Source: Tepidimicrobium xylanilyticum (GTDB lineage Bacteria > Bacillota > Clostridia > Tissierellales > Tepidimicrobiaceae). Taken from it: 64,000 nt of DNA. Positions within the stretch are counted from its first letter, which is position 1; each line of letters begins with the position of its first letter. Below the pieces are notes generated by a model. It was not told the origin of the DNA. It searched no databases and saw only the letters and a list, made by a program, of their open reading frames with translations. The DNA lies in the NCBI RefSeq assembly GCF_900106765.1, contig NZ_FNNG01000002.1, positions 186,001-250,000 of the forward strand, read 5' to 3'. The position numbers were made by a program, and so were the translations under genes. Positions 7,915 to 15,502 of the stretch are shown here, piece by piece.

Positions 7915-8572
7915 ATATTATTTCACCCCTATGGATTTCTATTTTCCTATGGGCAATTTCTTCAATAAAGGAATGATCATGGCTAATAATTGTCATTCCA
8001 ACTCCTTTTTCTGTTAGTTCCCTTAGTACTCCTACGAGTATTCTTTTCCTCTCAAAATCCAACCCATTAGTCGGTTCATCTAAAATCATATATTCAGGTT
8101 CATTAATCAATATGGTGGCAATGGCAAGCCTTCGCTTTTCCCCTTGGCTTAACAGTAATGGAAAACTCTCCCTTAAACCCTCCAAGTGAAATTCTTTTAG
8201 TAAGCCTTCTACTCTGTTTTTAATAAAAGCTTCTTCGCAGCCATTAAACTTCAATGCAAATCCCAATTCCTCCTCTACCGTATTACAAAAAAAATGCTTT
8301 TCTGGATTTTGAAATAGATACCCTATCTTGGAACCTATTTCTGCCAAGGTCATTTTAGAATTATCCCTATTGGATATAAGAACTTGTCCCCTAATAGGCC
8401 TTAAAATCCCCATTATAAGCTTACCCAAGGTAGTCTTTCCACTTCCATTGGAACCCAGTAGGGCTGTAACTTCATCCATTCTTATCCTTAAGCTTAAATT
8501 ATTAAATATAGGCCTTCCATTTACATATTCAAAATGTAAATTCTTTATTTCTATAAAATCCAAATAGGTCAC
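7898..8572 (-). CDS. ECF transporter ATPase, second subunit
   Basis: A 224-residue ABC ATPase. Walker A is GSNGSGKTT, the Q-loop is GYLFQNPEKHFFCNTVEEEL (the QNPE form typical of ECF ATPases), the signature is LLSQGEKRRLAIA (degenerate LSQGE), Walker B is YMILDEPTNGLD, and the H-loop is TIISHDHSF. It powers substrate import through EcfT. The GTG start overlaps the stop of the other ATPase gene by four bases, a sign of coupled translation. The degenerate signature and LSGGQ in its partner suggest an asymmetric pair. Confidence 0.9.
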   Translation of the reverse strand: MTYLDFIEIKNLHFEYVNGRPIFNNLSLRIRMDEVTALLGSNGSGKTTLGKLIMGILRPIRGQVLISNRDNSKMTLAEIGSKIGYLFQNPEKHFFCNTVEEELGFALKFNGCEEAFIKNRVEGLLKEFHLEGLRESFPLLLSQGEKRRLAIATILINEPEYMILDEPTNGLDFERKRILVGVLRELTEKGVGMTIISHDHSFIEEIAHRKIEIHRGEIIYDQRI

Positions 8573-9249
8573 CAGCCTTTAACCTCTAATTTCCCGTCCT
8601 TAAGCTCCATTAGCCGATCTGCTAATTCTAATATATCCCTATTATGATCTACCAATATAATAGTCCTTCCCTGTTCTTTCAGTTTGGATATTATATCCTT
8701 TATCCTCCCTTTACCTTCTTCATCTACCTGTGATGTAATCTCATCAAATAATAAGAGTTCCGGTTCCATAGCTAATACTGCAGCAATGGCTATAAGCTGC
8801 TTCTGCCCTCCAGATAGATTATTAGGATTTTCACATCTATACTCTTCCATTTGAACTAATTTAAGGGTCTTTTCGATTCTTCTTCCTATTTCTCCTCTTT
8901 CCACCATTAGATTCTCTGGCCCAAAGGCAATCTCATCTTCTACAGTAGGTGAAAATAGCTGAGTATCTGGGTCTTGGAATACTATCCCCACTTTTTTAGT
9001 TATTTGGGCTATTTTTAAGTCCTTAACATCCTTCCCCCATAATTTAACTTCCCCTTGGATTTTGCCCTTCCTAATATGGGGTATAATCCCGCAGATGATA
9101 TTTAAGAGGGTACTCTTACCAGATCCGCTTAATCCTGTAATAGCCAATACTTCTCCCCTGTTTAGGCTTAAGTCTACTCCCTTTAATATATAATCTGAAC
9201 CTATCCTATATTTAAAATATAAATTATGTACTTCCACTGGCTTAATCAT
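8569..9249 (-). CDS. ECF transporter ATPase, first subunit
   Basis: A 226-residue ABC ATPase. Walker A is GLSGSGKST, the Q-loop VGIVFQDPDTQLFSPTVEDE is the QDPD form found in ECF ATPases, the signature is NLSGGQKQLIAIA, Walker B is LLLFDEITSQVD and the H-loop is IILVDHN. It pairs with the ATPase at 7898. Its ATG overlaps the stop of the upstream SUOX-like gene by four bases, so the ATPases are embedded in the same operon as the extracytoplasmic redox-type proteins. The transported substrate cannot be read from an ATPase. Confidence 0.9.
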   Translation of the reverse strand: MIKPVEVHNLYFKYRIGSDYILKGVDLSLNRGEVLAITGLSGSGKSTLLNIICGIIPHIRKGKIQGEVKLWGKDVKDLKIAQITKKVGIVFQDPDTQLFSPTVEDEIAFGPENLMVERGEIGRRIEKTLKLVQMEEYRCENPNNLSGGQKQLIAIAAVLAMEPELLLFDEITSQVDEEGKGRIKDIISKLKEQGRTIILVDHNRDILELADRLMELKDGKLEVKGW

Positions 9250-9758
9250 CTTATTTCCAGCTCCACAACGAATTTACACCATCTTTGGCTAAACTGGTCT
9301 TTCTTAACAATTATCTGGTAAGGCCCACTGCCTCCCCTTTCCCTGCTATCCAGATATCTGTCATTTATCTTATAGGCCAAATAAATATTATCCTCATCCA
9401 TCACCTCATCTATGCTAAAAACAACGGTATAACCATCTATCCCCCGCACTATTACCTGCCTTTTATCAGCTATAGATATTCCCACTTCCTCAATTAAATT
9501 AATTAATGGTATTCCAGTATAGCTGTAGTCTTGCGGGTCTGTATCGCTAGTGTCTAGGGTAGCCAAAAACTCTACTTCTCCTAATTCAACTATATCCTCA
9601 AATTTTATCATGCTCTCCATTTCATCCCCTTTTACGATTATTTCAGCCATTTCCAAGGCCCCCCTTTTATCCTTTACAAGCTCTCTATTCATTAAGGCAA
9701 AAACCCCCAGTATAATTACTAATATCAATATAATAATACCAATGGTTTTATTACTCAA
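9246..9758 (-). CDS. Membrane-anchored small SUOX-fold (molybdopterin-oxidoreductase-like) protein
   Basis: About 170 residues: one N-terminal membrane anchor (IIILILVIILGVFALM) and an outward-facing domain. That domain shows the pattern of the sulfite-oxidase fold: a FEDIVELGEVEFLATL strand-helix start, YTGIPLINLIEEVG, GIDGYTVVFSIDEV, and a closing GGSGPYQIIVKKDQFSQRWC. The Moco-ligating cysteine of true sulfite oxidases is missing. The TTG at 9758 is chosen as start because GGAGG sits about eight bases before it; the upstream ATG would lie inside the preceding gene and before that site. It is a paralogue of the protein at 11422, sharing DxFSQRW. It likely works outside the membrane with the ECF transporter that follows. 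Confidence 0.7.
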   Translation of the reverse strand: MSNKTIGIIILILVIILGVFALMNRELVKDKRGALEMAEIIVKGDEMESMIKFEDIVELGEVEFLATLDTSDTDPQDYSYTGIPLINLIEEVGISIADKRQVIVRGIDGYTVVFSIDEVMDEDNIYLAYKINDRYLDSRERGGSGPYQIIVKKDQFSQRWCKFVVELEIR

Positions 9759-10818
9759 ATTGGCCCCCTCCTTCAAGAATTATATAAGGAACCATTAGGT
9801 CCTCATATCTAAATAGGCCATGATCACCACCATCATCAGTTGAATGCATTCCATGGTCTGCAGTTATAATTACCTTCCCCTTCCACTTGGATACCATTTC
9901 TTCTAAATAGCCATCTATCCGTTTGATAAACTCCATAGTTTCCTCAGAAAGGGGTCCATAGGCGTGGCCGCAATCATCAATTCCATGAAAATGAGTAAAT
10001 ATAAAATTATAGCCTTCCTTTATAGCCTCCATAGTAGCTTTAAATACTTCATCATCGGTAAAACCATCCTTATTTTCATCCAAATGCAAGATGGGTTCAA
10101 TTTCCGTTTTAAGTATACCTATATTCCCTTCTACATATAAGGTCTTCTTATACAATTCCTCTGCTAACTTGAATATGGAATCAACCTTTAACTCCCTCTC
10201 ATTTCTAGAATGGATTCCATTTTCTATAGGATACCTGCCTGTTATTATGGCAGCTAATCCTGCATTGGTTACAGGTTTATAGACTGACATGGCCTTTTCA
10301 GCCCTTGCTTGTTCCTTTAAAAAGGGTAAATATTCCCCTTCAATAGCATATAGGTATTGATGGTATCCCAATCCATCTAACAAAATAAACAATACATCTT
10401 CCTCTACCAAAAAATTAGACATATCCTCATAGGCATGGGTAATGTTTTTATTAGGAGGATTTAATACTACACCTATCACATCCTCAACTAGAGCTGTGCC
10501 AGTTCGGTCCATGTAACCGATAACATCGTTATTAGTTAGGAAATACCCCCCTTCTTGAAGGCTTTCCACTTGGCCTAATCTACCCATTATCACTGCTCTA
10601 TCATATTCCTCATCTATAAGATCCTCTAGCCTAAATTCCCTATATTCCTTTGGAGATATACTTTTTATATTCCTTTCCCCATCGATTATATTCATTCCCA
10701 TTTCCCTTCTATCATCACTAGTAACTTCCCCATCCCTTGAACCCAACTTCCCACAGGAAGGTATCAATAGCATTATTAAGCTAAATAGGAAAAGTAGAAA
10801 TATGTACTTCTTATTCAT
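9751..10818 (-). CDS. Type I phosphodiesterase/nucleotide pyrophosphatase-like lipoprotein
   Basis: A 355-residue secreted lipoprotein: signal peptide with lipobox LLIPSC (Cys22). The alkaline-phosphatase-superfamily metal sites are present in order: LFILLDGLGYHQY, the nucleophile region PVTNAGLAAIITGRYPIEN, HFHGIDDCGHAYGP, VIITADHGMHSTDDGGDHG. In this superfamily such enzymes cleave phosphodiester or pyrophosphate bonds, for example in nucleotides or FAD. Here it would act on the cell surface. It overlaps the S-component gene by eight bases, so a role in trimming a ligand before ECF import is attractive but inferred. An alternative is phosphoglycerol or teichoic-acid cleavage. Confidence 0.8.
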   Translation of the reverse strand: MNKKYIFLLFLFSLIMLLIPSCGKLGSRDGEVTSDDRREMGMNIIDGERNIKSISPKEYREFRLEDLIDEEYDRAVIMGRLGQVESLQEGGYFLTNNDVIGYMDRTGTALVEDVIGVVLNPPNKNITHAYEDMSNFLVEEDVLFILLDGLGYHQYLYAIEGEYLPFLKEQARAEKAMSVYKPVTNAGLAAIITGRYPIENGIHSRNERELKVDSIFKLAEELYKKTLYVEGNIGILKTEIEPILHLDENKDGFTDDEVFKATMEAIKEGYNFIFTHFHGIDDCGHAYGPLSEETMEFIKRIDGYLEEMVSKWKGKVIITADHGMHSTDDGGDHGLFRYEDLMVPYIILEGGGQFE

Positions 10819-11389
10819 CGTGTCCTCCTTTGTCTATTAGGTTTTTTAATGCGTTATTTTTCTTCAAACCTTTAATTATATTATAGGCTATCAATCCGCC
10901 AATTCCTCCTGAAAGGGAAGCTGAAGTTAAAGTCAGTACTAAAGGTATTAATGGCAGCCTGAAGAACACCAAATTAACTAGAAAAGTTCCACTTATGTTG
11001 GCTAATATTCCTGCTATAAAATAATTACCTGGATTAAACTCCCTTCTTTTAATCAATAGAAGATAAAGGTCTACAACCAATCCGGGAATTATGTATGTAA
11101 AAAAGCTTACAATTCCATGGGTTCCGTATATGCCAAGGCTTACCACCATGATGGATTGAACTAGGGATATTAAGGTAGCAACTCCAACCTTTCCTATTAA
11201 GCCCATTCCCAACACTATCCACATCATATATAGGCCTCCTGCAATAGCCCCACCGGGAATGAATAGGGGACCGGTGATGATATGGGCCAAGGGCACTATA
11301 ACTGGCTTGGTGGCAATACCTAAGGTAGCCATTAGTGCAATTACTATTATTTCAAAAATGGAAAATTTATTCACCAAATTCTTAAACAT
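10811..11389 (-). CDS. ECF transporter substrate-binding S component, ligand unknown
   Basis: A 192-residue protein with about six membrane helices: IFEIIVIALMATLGIATKPV, a GPLFIPGGAIAGGLYMMWIV loop-helix, VATLISLVQSIMVV, TYIIPGLVVDLYLLL, YFIAGILANISGTFL and LVLTLTSASLSGGIGGLIAY. The ALMATLGI stretch in helix 1 resembles the alanine-rich motif that S components use to dock on EcfT. Vitamin specificity cannot be assigned; it lacks features that I would recognise as RibU, ThiT, BioY or CbiM. Its position inside this locus suggests the ligand relates to flavin, pterin or metal-cofactor supply. Confidence 0.8.
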   Translation of the reverse strand: MFKNLVNKFSIFEIIVIALMATLGIATKPVIVPLAHIITGPLFIPGGAIAGGLYMMWIVLGMGLIGKVGVATLISLVQSIMVVSLGIYGTHGIVSFFTYIIPGLVVDLYLLLIKRREFNPGNYFIAGILANISGTFLVNLVFFRLPLIPLVLTLTSASLSGGIGGLIAYNIIKGLKKNNALKNLIDKGGHDE

Positions 11390-11421
11390 AGTTTTTCCTC
11401 CAAAATCCTCAAGCCCTTCAG

Positions 11422-11916
11422 CTATTCTATAATAATCTCTTCAACATGTTTAATCCAGCGTTGACTAAAAGGATCTCTTCTTATTACCAACTGAAAGGGG
11501 CCATTGCCTCCATGTTTCTTAGATTTCATAAGCTCTCCATCCCTTTCAAAAGTGAGATAAACATTGTTTGGTTCCAAAAGCTCCTCAACCTTCAAAATTA
11601 TCCTATATCCATCTGTTGCATTGAAGGTTATCCTCTTTGCACCAGATGTATCTATACCCAAGGATGAAAAGAAAGTGGATAATTCAATACCCTTATATTC
11701 CGTTTCAATAGGCTTTTTCCCGCTACTCCTTACTACAGCAGGAAAAACAATTGCTTCTGAATGACTATATATAAATTCCTTATCAACAATCTTCTCAGCT
11801 TCTCCTTGAACGATGGTTATAAAAATATCCTCTTCTGCAAAAAATCCTAATGAAAAGGCAAAAATAATTATCAACCCACTTACAGTTCCTATGGCAATTA
11901 TCTTTTTAATACTCAT
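11422..11916 (-). CDS. Membrane-anchored small SUOX-fold protein (paralogue of the 9246 protein)
   Basis: A 164-residue protein with an N-terminal signal/anchor (IAIGTVSGLIIIFAFSLGFF) and one extracytoplasmic SUOX-like domain. Landmarks: YKGIELSTFFSSLGI, ITFNATDGYRIILKVEELL and the closing GGNGPFQLVIRRDPFSQRWI. The domain contains no cysteine at all, so it cannot ligate Moco in the usual way. It shares GxGPxQ and DxFSQRW with the 9246 protein. Its ATG overlaps the upstream NapH-like gene by four bases. A ligand-binding or electron-relay scaffold role is inference. Confidence 0.7.
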   Translation of the reverse strand: MSIKKIIAIGTVSGLIIIFAFSLGFFAEEDIFITIVQGEAEKIVDKEFIYSHSEAIVFPAVVRSSGKKPIETEYKGIELSTFFSSLGIDTSGAKRITFNATDGYRIILKVEELLEPNNVYLTFERDGELMKSKKHGGNGPFQLVIRRDPFSQRWIKHVEEIIIE

Positions 11917-13103
11917 CTTATCCTCCTATTTTCCTCTAAGGCTTGATTAATTCCGCTCTTAACCGCATTTATAAAACCTCTACTTGTGGCTGTAGCTCCG
12001 CTTATAGCATCCACATTGAAATTTTGGCTCTCAATTATATTTATGGAAATCCTCCTAAAAACCTCCTCAAAATATCCAATAGTTTCATTGTGGTCAGTTG
12101 GATTTATATCTACAATCCTCCCATTTCTTATAATTACCTCTACCTGCATCCTGCCACCAAAACCAATTCCAGTCCCAATATAGGTTCCATCCTTTAAAAT
12201 ACCTAAATCCATTATAGATTGGGTATTGTTGTTTGCTTTAATTGATGGAAAGAATAGATAAATTCCTATTATCAAGGTAAGACTAATGGCTATATAGGAA
12301 TTCCTATTAAGGGTTTGCCTTACAAATTTTAAAGTATAGCCCTCAGTATGCCTTATACATTGGGTTTCCACACATTTTAAACACCGAATACACTCTGGCG
12401 AAATCTCACCATTATCAGGCTTATCTATGGCAACAGCGCAATCCCTTAAACAATAGGTACATCCACCGCACCTTTCATTGGCATAGATTCCAGATGGGCC
12501 AAGGACAGTAAGTAAGCTCTGAAAAGCCCCTAATGGACACAAAAGCCTGCAGAAAGCCCTTTTTATAAATAGGGAAGTTGAGGCTATTATCAATAGTATA
12601 AAAAAACCTACCTGCAAATTAAAGCCTAGGAATAGGTTTAAATAAGCAAGCCAGGGAGAATAGAACGATACCCTGTTCCCCAGACCTAAAATGCTCAATG
12701 TTAGGACTATTAACAATATTAAGTATTTTAATACTTCAGGTTTGAAATAACTCCCTCTTGGAAGCCTTCTCCCCCTAATCCCCAGCCTTCTTCCCATATA
12801 TTTAAAGAAATCCTGTAGGGCTCCTATGGGACACATATATCCACAGAAGAACCTGCCCATTAATAGGGCAACAAGGGATATTCCAATGGTAAGGGCAATA
12901 GACCTGCTTATCCCCCTCCACTTGTAGGATGGATCAGTAAAAGTAGATTTTAGGGCACTCCAGCCCCCATAGGGGTTGATATCCCCTATAGATAGTACTT
13001 TAGAGTCCACAAGCCCATTGATATATAGATAATATACTATACAAGTTATTATGGTAAATAAGGTAAAAGCTATCTGTATGATACTTCTCTTGCCTATTTT
13101 CAT
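11913..13103 (-). CDS. NapH-like membrane polyferredoxin with C-terminal flavin-binding domain
   Basis: A 396-residue membrane protein. Helices lie near 10-30, 65-85, 125-145, 155-180 and 270-290. Paired CGYMCPIGA (87-95) and CRLLCPLGA (185-193) motifs are the NapH/NosR-type cysteine motifs at the membrane face. Two clusters follow, CGGCTYCLRDC (212-222) and CIRCLKCVETQC (238-249), fit for [4Fe-4S] centres. After a final helix the C-terminal domain (about 300-396) is an FMN_bind domain with DAISGATATS (SGAT at 368-371), where ApbE attaches FMN covalently. It would pass electrons across the membrane to outside flavins. No ApbE gene is visible in this window. Confidence 0.88.
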   Translation of the reverse strand: MKIGKRSIIQIAFTLFTIITCIVYYLYINGLVDSKVLSIGDINPYGGWSALKSTFTDPSYKWRGISRSIALTIGISLVALLMGRFFCGYMCPIGALQDFFKYMGRRLGIRGRRLPRGSYFKPEVLKYLILLIVLTLSILGLGNRVSFYSPWLAYLNLFLGFNLQVGFFILLIIASTSLFIKRAFCRLLCPLGAFQSLLTVLGPSGIYANERCGGCTYCLRDCAVAIDKPDNGEISPECIRCLKCVETQCIRHTEGYTLKFVRQTLNRNSYIAISLTLIIGIYLFFPSIKANNNTQSIMDLGILKDGTYIGTGIGFGGRMQVEVIIRNGRIVDINPTDHNETIGYFEEVFRRISINIIESQNFNVDAISGATATSRGFINAVKSGINQALEENRRIR

Positions 13104-14680
13104 CTTTTCTCAACCCTTATTATATCCTTCATTAGCTCCCTGTCGCCCTGGTAGATGCTTACCATGTTTTCATCATACACCATATAGGAATTGAGCATTT
13201 CCTCATAGGATATTTCCCTTTCTCCGCCATTTCTATCCGCTAGAGCAAATCTAGCTTCCTCACTCCATCTCATCCCTGCTGTTAACAATACATCCTCCAA
13301 GAGTAACCCTTCCTTACCACCTATGTCCTTGGTTCTAACCACTTGCGACATTTTATTTGGGAATATGACAGCATCCTTGGTAGTGGAAAAATGGGTCATA
13401 TGCTTTACATTCATGCCCAGTTTAAAGGTAGGGGCTATATTCATTGGGGCATTATCCCCTTCAACCTTTATAAAGTATCTTTGCCTGACCATAGATATGG
13501 TTTCATTTTTAACATAACCATCGACAGAAACCATGGTAAAAAACCCCTTTTCATCTACTTCGTCGAACTTGCTTAAAATCCTGCCTAATTCGTAGGATTT
13601 ATCCTTACTACCGTAGTATTCATAGTAGTAGGGTTCAATATCTTCCACTAAGGGTTCAAATATATGAACCTTATCTATATCCTTGGGAGAAATTTTGTCG
13701 TACAGGTCGATGTTTGTTACCATCTTCACCCAATAGGGCCCCAATTCATTAGGCAAAATTACCCTTACAGGCTTCTCATCCTCCTTAATGGGCTTGCCAT
13801 TAACTTCCCAGGCCAGTATCACATCGTTGGTTTCCAATTTTTCTTTATCTATCAAGGTATAATACCCATCCCGGCCTGTTACCCCTATGCCCTCATAGTC
13901 ACTTAAGTCTATCCCTTCTCCTTCTAGAATATCTCGAAGGGTAGGGCCTTTTACACTTAGGGGGGTCTCCGTACCTGTGGTATTGATAAGGATTACATCT
14001 ATTTCCACTTGCTCATATTCCTTTATTTTCTCAGTATTAATCCTAATTAAACCACCTTCCCAATTTATGGCGAAGCTATTGCTGTCCTTCTCCCACATCT
14101 CCTGAGGTACCACATCTGCTACCCCTTCCATCTTTAAACTCTTCATCAAATATTGGTAGGCACCTATAGCTGCATTAACTGCATTGACCACAGCTTGGGA
14201 ACTAACCGTTGCTCCCGTCACCTGAATGATGTCCTCTGGCTTTTCCTTTTCTAAAACCACCAGATTTAAGTATTTGTTTGCCACTATATTTTTAAACCTA
14301 TCCAGAAACCAGTTGGATTCAATATGTTCTGCATAATCTAAGGATTCTTCATGATCCAATATCTCTATTCCCAGCAATTCATCGGTACTGCTATCTATTG
14401 CTACCAACACATCTACAGGCCCATTATAACCTACACAGCTGGATACAAAGACCTTCAAGTCCCCATCTACCTCATAGGCCCTCTTTACCCCAGGAAAATT
14501 AATGGAGATAAACATATCATCTGCAATATTCTTTACTAGTCTAACCTTTTTTGCATTGGGAAAAAAGGCCCTAACCTTAAGTTCCTCTTCAGAAGCTTTA
14601 TTCTTCATGCCAAAAAGTAGGCCTACTATGGTAACTACTATTACTAAAAAAATTATGTAAAAGTTTTTGCCCCTCATCAT
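13100..14680 (-). CDS. Anchored flavin-binding protein with SUOX-like domains
   Basis: A 526-residue protein with an N-terminal signal anchor (FYIIFLVIVVTIVGLLFGM). Residues about 35-180 form an FMN_bind domain ending in VTGATVSSQAVVNAV (TGAT at 155-158), a probable covalent FMN site. Residues about 204-330 resemble a SUOX-fold domain (GPTLRDILEGEGI, GVTGRDGYYTLIDKEKL, LGPYWVKMVTNIDL). A further region (335-520) looks like a divergent copy, with VSVDGYVKNETISMV and a last segment on an induced-site pattern. It overlaps the NapH-like gene by four bases, which is consistent with electrons moving from the membrane ferredoxin to this protein. The domain pairing flavin plus SUOX fold is unusual. 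Confidence 0.75.
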   Translation of the reverse strand: MMRGKNFYIIFLVIVVTIVGLLFGMKNKASEEELKVRAFFPNAKKVRLVKNIADDMFISINFPGVKRAYEVDGDLKVFVSSCVGYNGPVDVLVAIDSSTDELLGIEILDHEESLDYAEHIESNWFLDRFKNIVANKYLNLVVLEKEKPEDIIQVTGATVSSQAVVNAVNAAIGAYQYLMKSLKMEGVADVVPQEMWEKDSNSFAINWEGGLIRINTEKIKEYEQVEIDVILINTTGTETPLSVKGPTLRDILEGEGIDLSDYEGIGVTGRDGYYTLIDKEKLETNDVILAWEVNGKPIKEDEKPVRVILPNELGPYWVKMVTNIDLYDKISPKDIDKVHIFEPLVEDIEPYYYEYYGSKDKSYELGRILSKFDEVDEKGFFTMVSVDGYVKNETISMVRQRYFIKVEGDNAPMNIAPTFKLGMNVKHMTHFSTTKDAVIFPNKMSQVVRTKDIGGKEGLLLEDVLLTAGMRWSEEARFALADRNGGEREISYEEMLNSYMVYDENMVSIYQGDRELMKDIIRVEKR

Positions 14681-14688
14681 CTTATTAC

Positions 14689-15459
14689 CTACTCCACTAC
14701 AATTCTATCTATATTTGAAACCCATTGTGGCTTGTTCACATCTCCTGCTTCCTTCTGGCCTACTATTAGTTTAAAAGGAGGTCCTTCTACTGGGTCATAT
14801 TCTACTCCATTTTCTTCCCAAGCTATTATCATGGGAAGTTTTTTATTTGGATCCGTTTCGTCTATATAGTCCTGCCTCTTAACCTCTTCAACAGTAAACT
14901 CCATACTGTAACCATCCGTTGCAATGATAGAAACTTTAGCAGCTTCTGAAGATATATTTGCTTTTTCAAGCAACTTCCACAAATTAACTCCCTTAAAATT
15001 AGTATGGGCAGTCGTTCCAAAATTGTTTATGGAATAGTAGTCAGCTTGGAATATGATATCATCCATAGCCTTAAGGTCCTTTAAGGTCAGCTTCAACTCC
15101 TTGCCAACCTTTCCCTCTATCTTTAATAGAGCTGCCTCTTCTTCCACTACTTCCTCCTCATCAGCTTTTTGAGGCTCGGTTTCTTTAGGTTTTTGAGCCT
15201 GATCAGTAGTCTCCTCTTTAACTACCTCCTCTTCCTCAACTTCTTCGATTTCCTCTTGAACTGCTTCCTCCTCTGTAGGAGTAACCTCTCCTCCAGTATC
15301 TGTGCCCATTTCCTCCTCTTCAGCTAGGTCTACCATTTTTTCCTGTTCCAGATCTATGGCAATGTTCTCACTCCTATCTTTAGATTTACATCCTGTTAAT
15401 GATAAGGAAATGGTTAAAATGATGATAATAACTAATTTGATTAGCTTAAACCTTCTCAT
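14689..15459 (-). CDS. Lipoprotein with acidic linker and C-terminal SUOX-fold domain
   Basis: A 256-residue lipoprotein. The signal peptide ends in SLSLTGC (lipobox, Cys24). Residues about 35-110 are an acidic, Glu-rich low-complexity spacer that would hold the C-terminal domain away from the membrane. The domain (about 110-256) shows LTLKDLKAMDDIIFQADYYS, FKGVNLWKLLEKANI, IIATDGYSMEFTVEEVK, LPMIIAWEENGVEYD and a closing GPPFKLIVGQKEAGDVNKPQ followed by WVSNIDRIVVE. This is the clearest single SUOX-like domain in the locus, and it lacks the Moco-ligand cysteine. Nine bases separate it from the next gene. Confidence 0.75.
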   Translation of the reverse strand: MRRFKLIKLVIIIILTISLSLTGCKSKDRSENIAIDLEQEKMVDLAEEEEMGTDTGGEVTPTEEEAVQEEIEEVEEEEVVKEETTDQAQKPKETEPQKADEEEVVEEEAALLKIEGKVGKELKLTLKDLKAMDDIIFQADYYSINNFGTTAHTNFKGVNLWKLLEKANISSEAAKVSIIATDGYSMEFTVEEVKRQDYIDETDPNKKLPMIIAWEENGVEYDPVEGPPFKLIVGQKEAGDVNKPQWVSNIDRIVVE

Positions 15460-15476
15460 AGAACCCTCCTAAATAG

Positions 15477-15499
15477 GGCAATAGGAAAATCCTATTGCC
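15477..15499 (-). other. Intercistronic hairpin
   Basis: GGCAATAGG at 15477-15485 pairs with CCTATTGCC at 15491-15499 around a short loop, between the 970-residue SLH gene and the lipoprotein gene. A strong T run does not follow, so it looks more like an RNA-stability or partial-termination element than a full terminator. Confidence 0.45.
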
Positions 15500-15502
15500 G
15501 CA

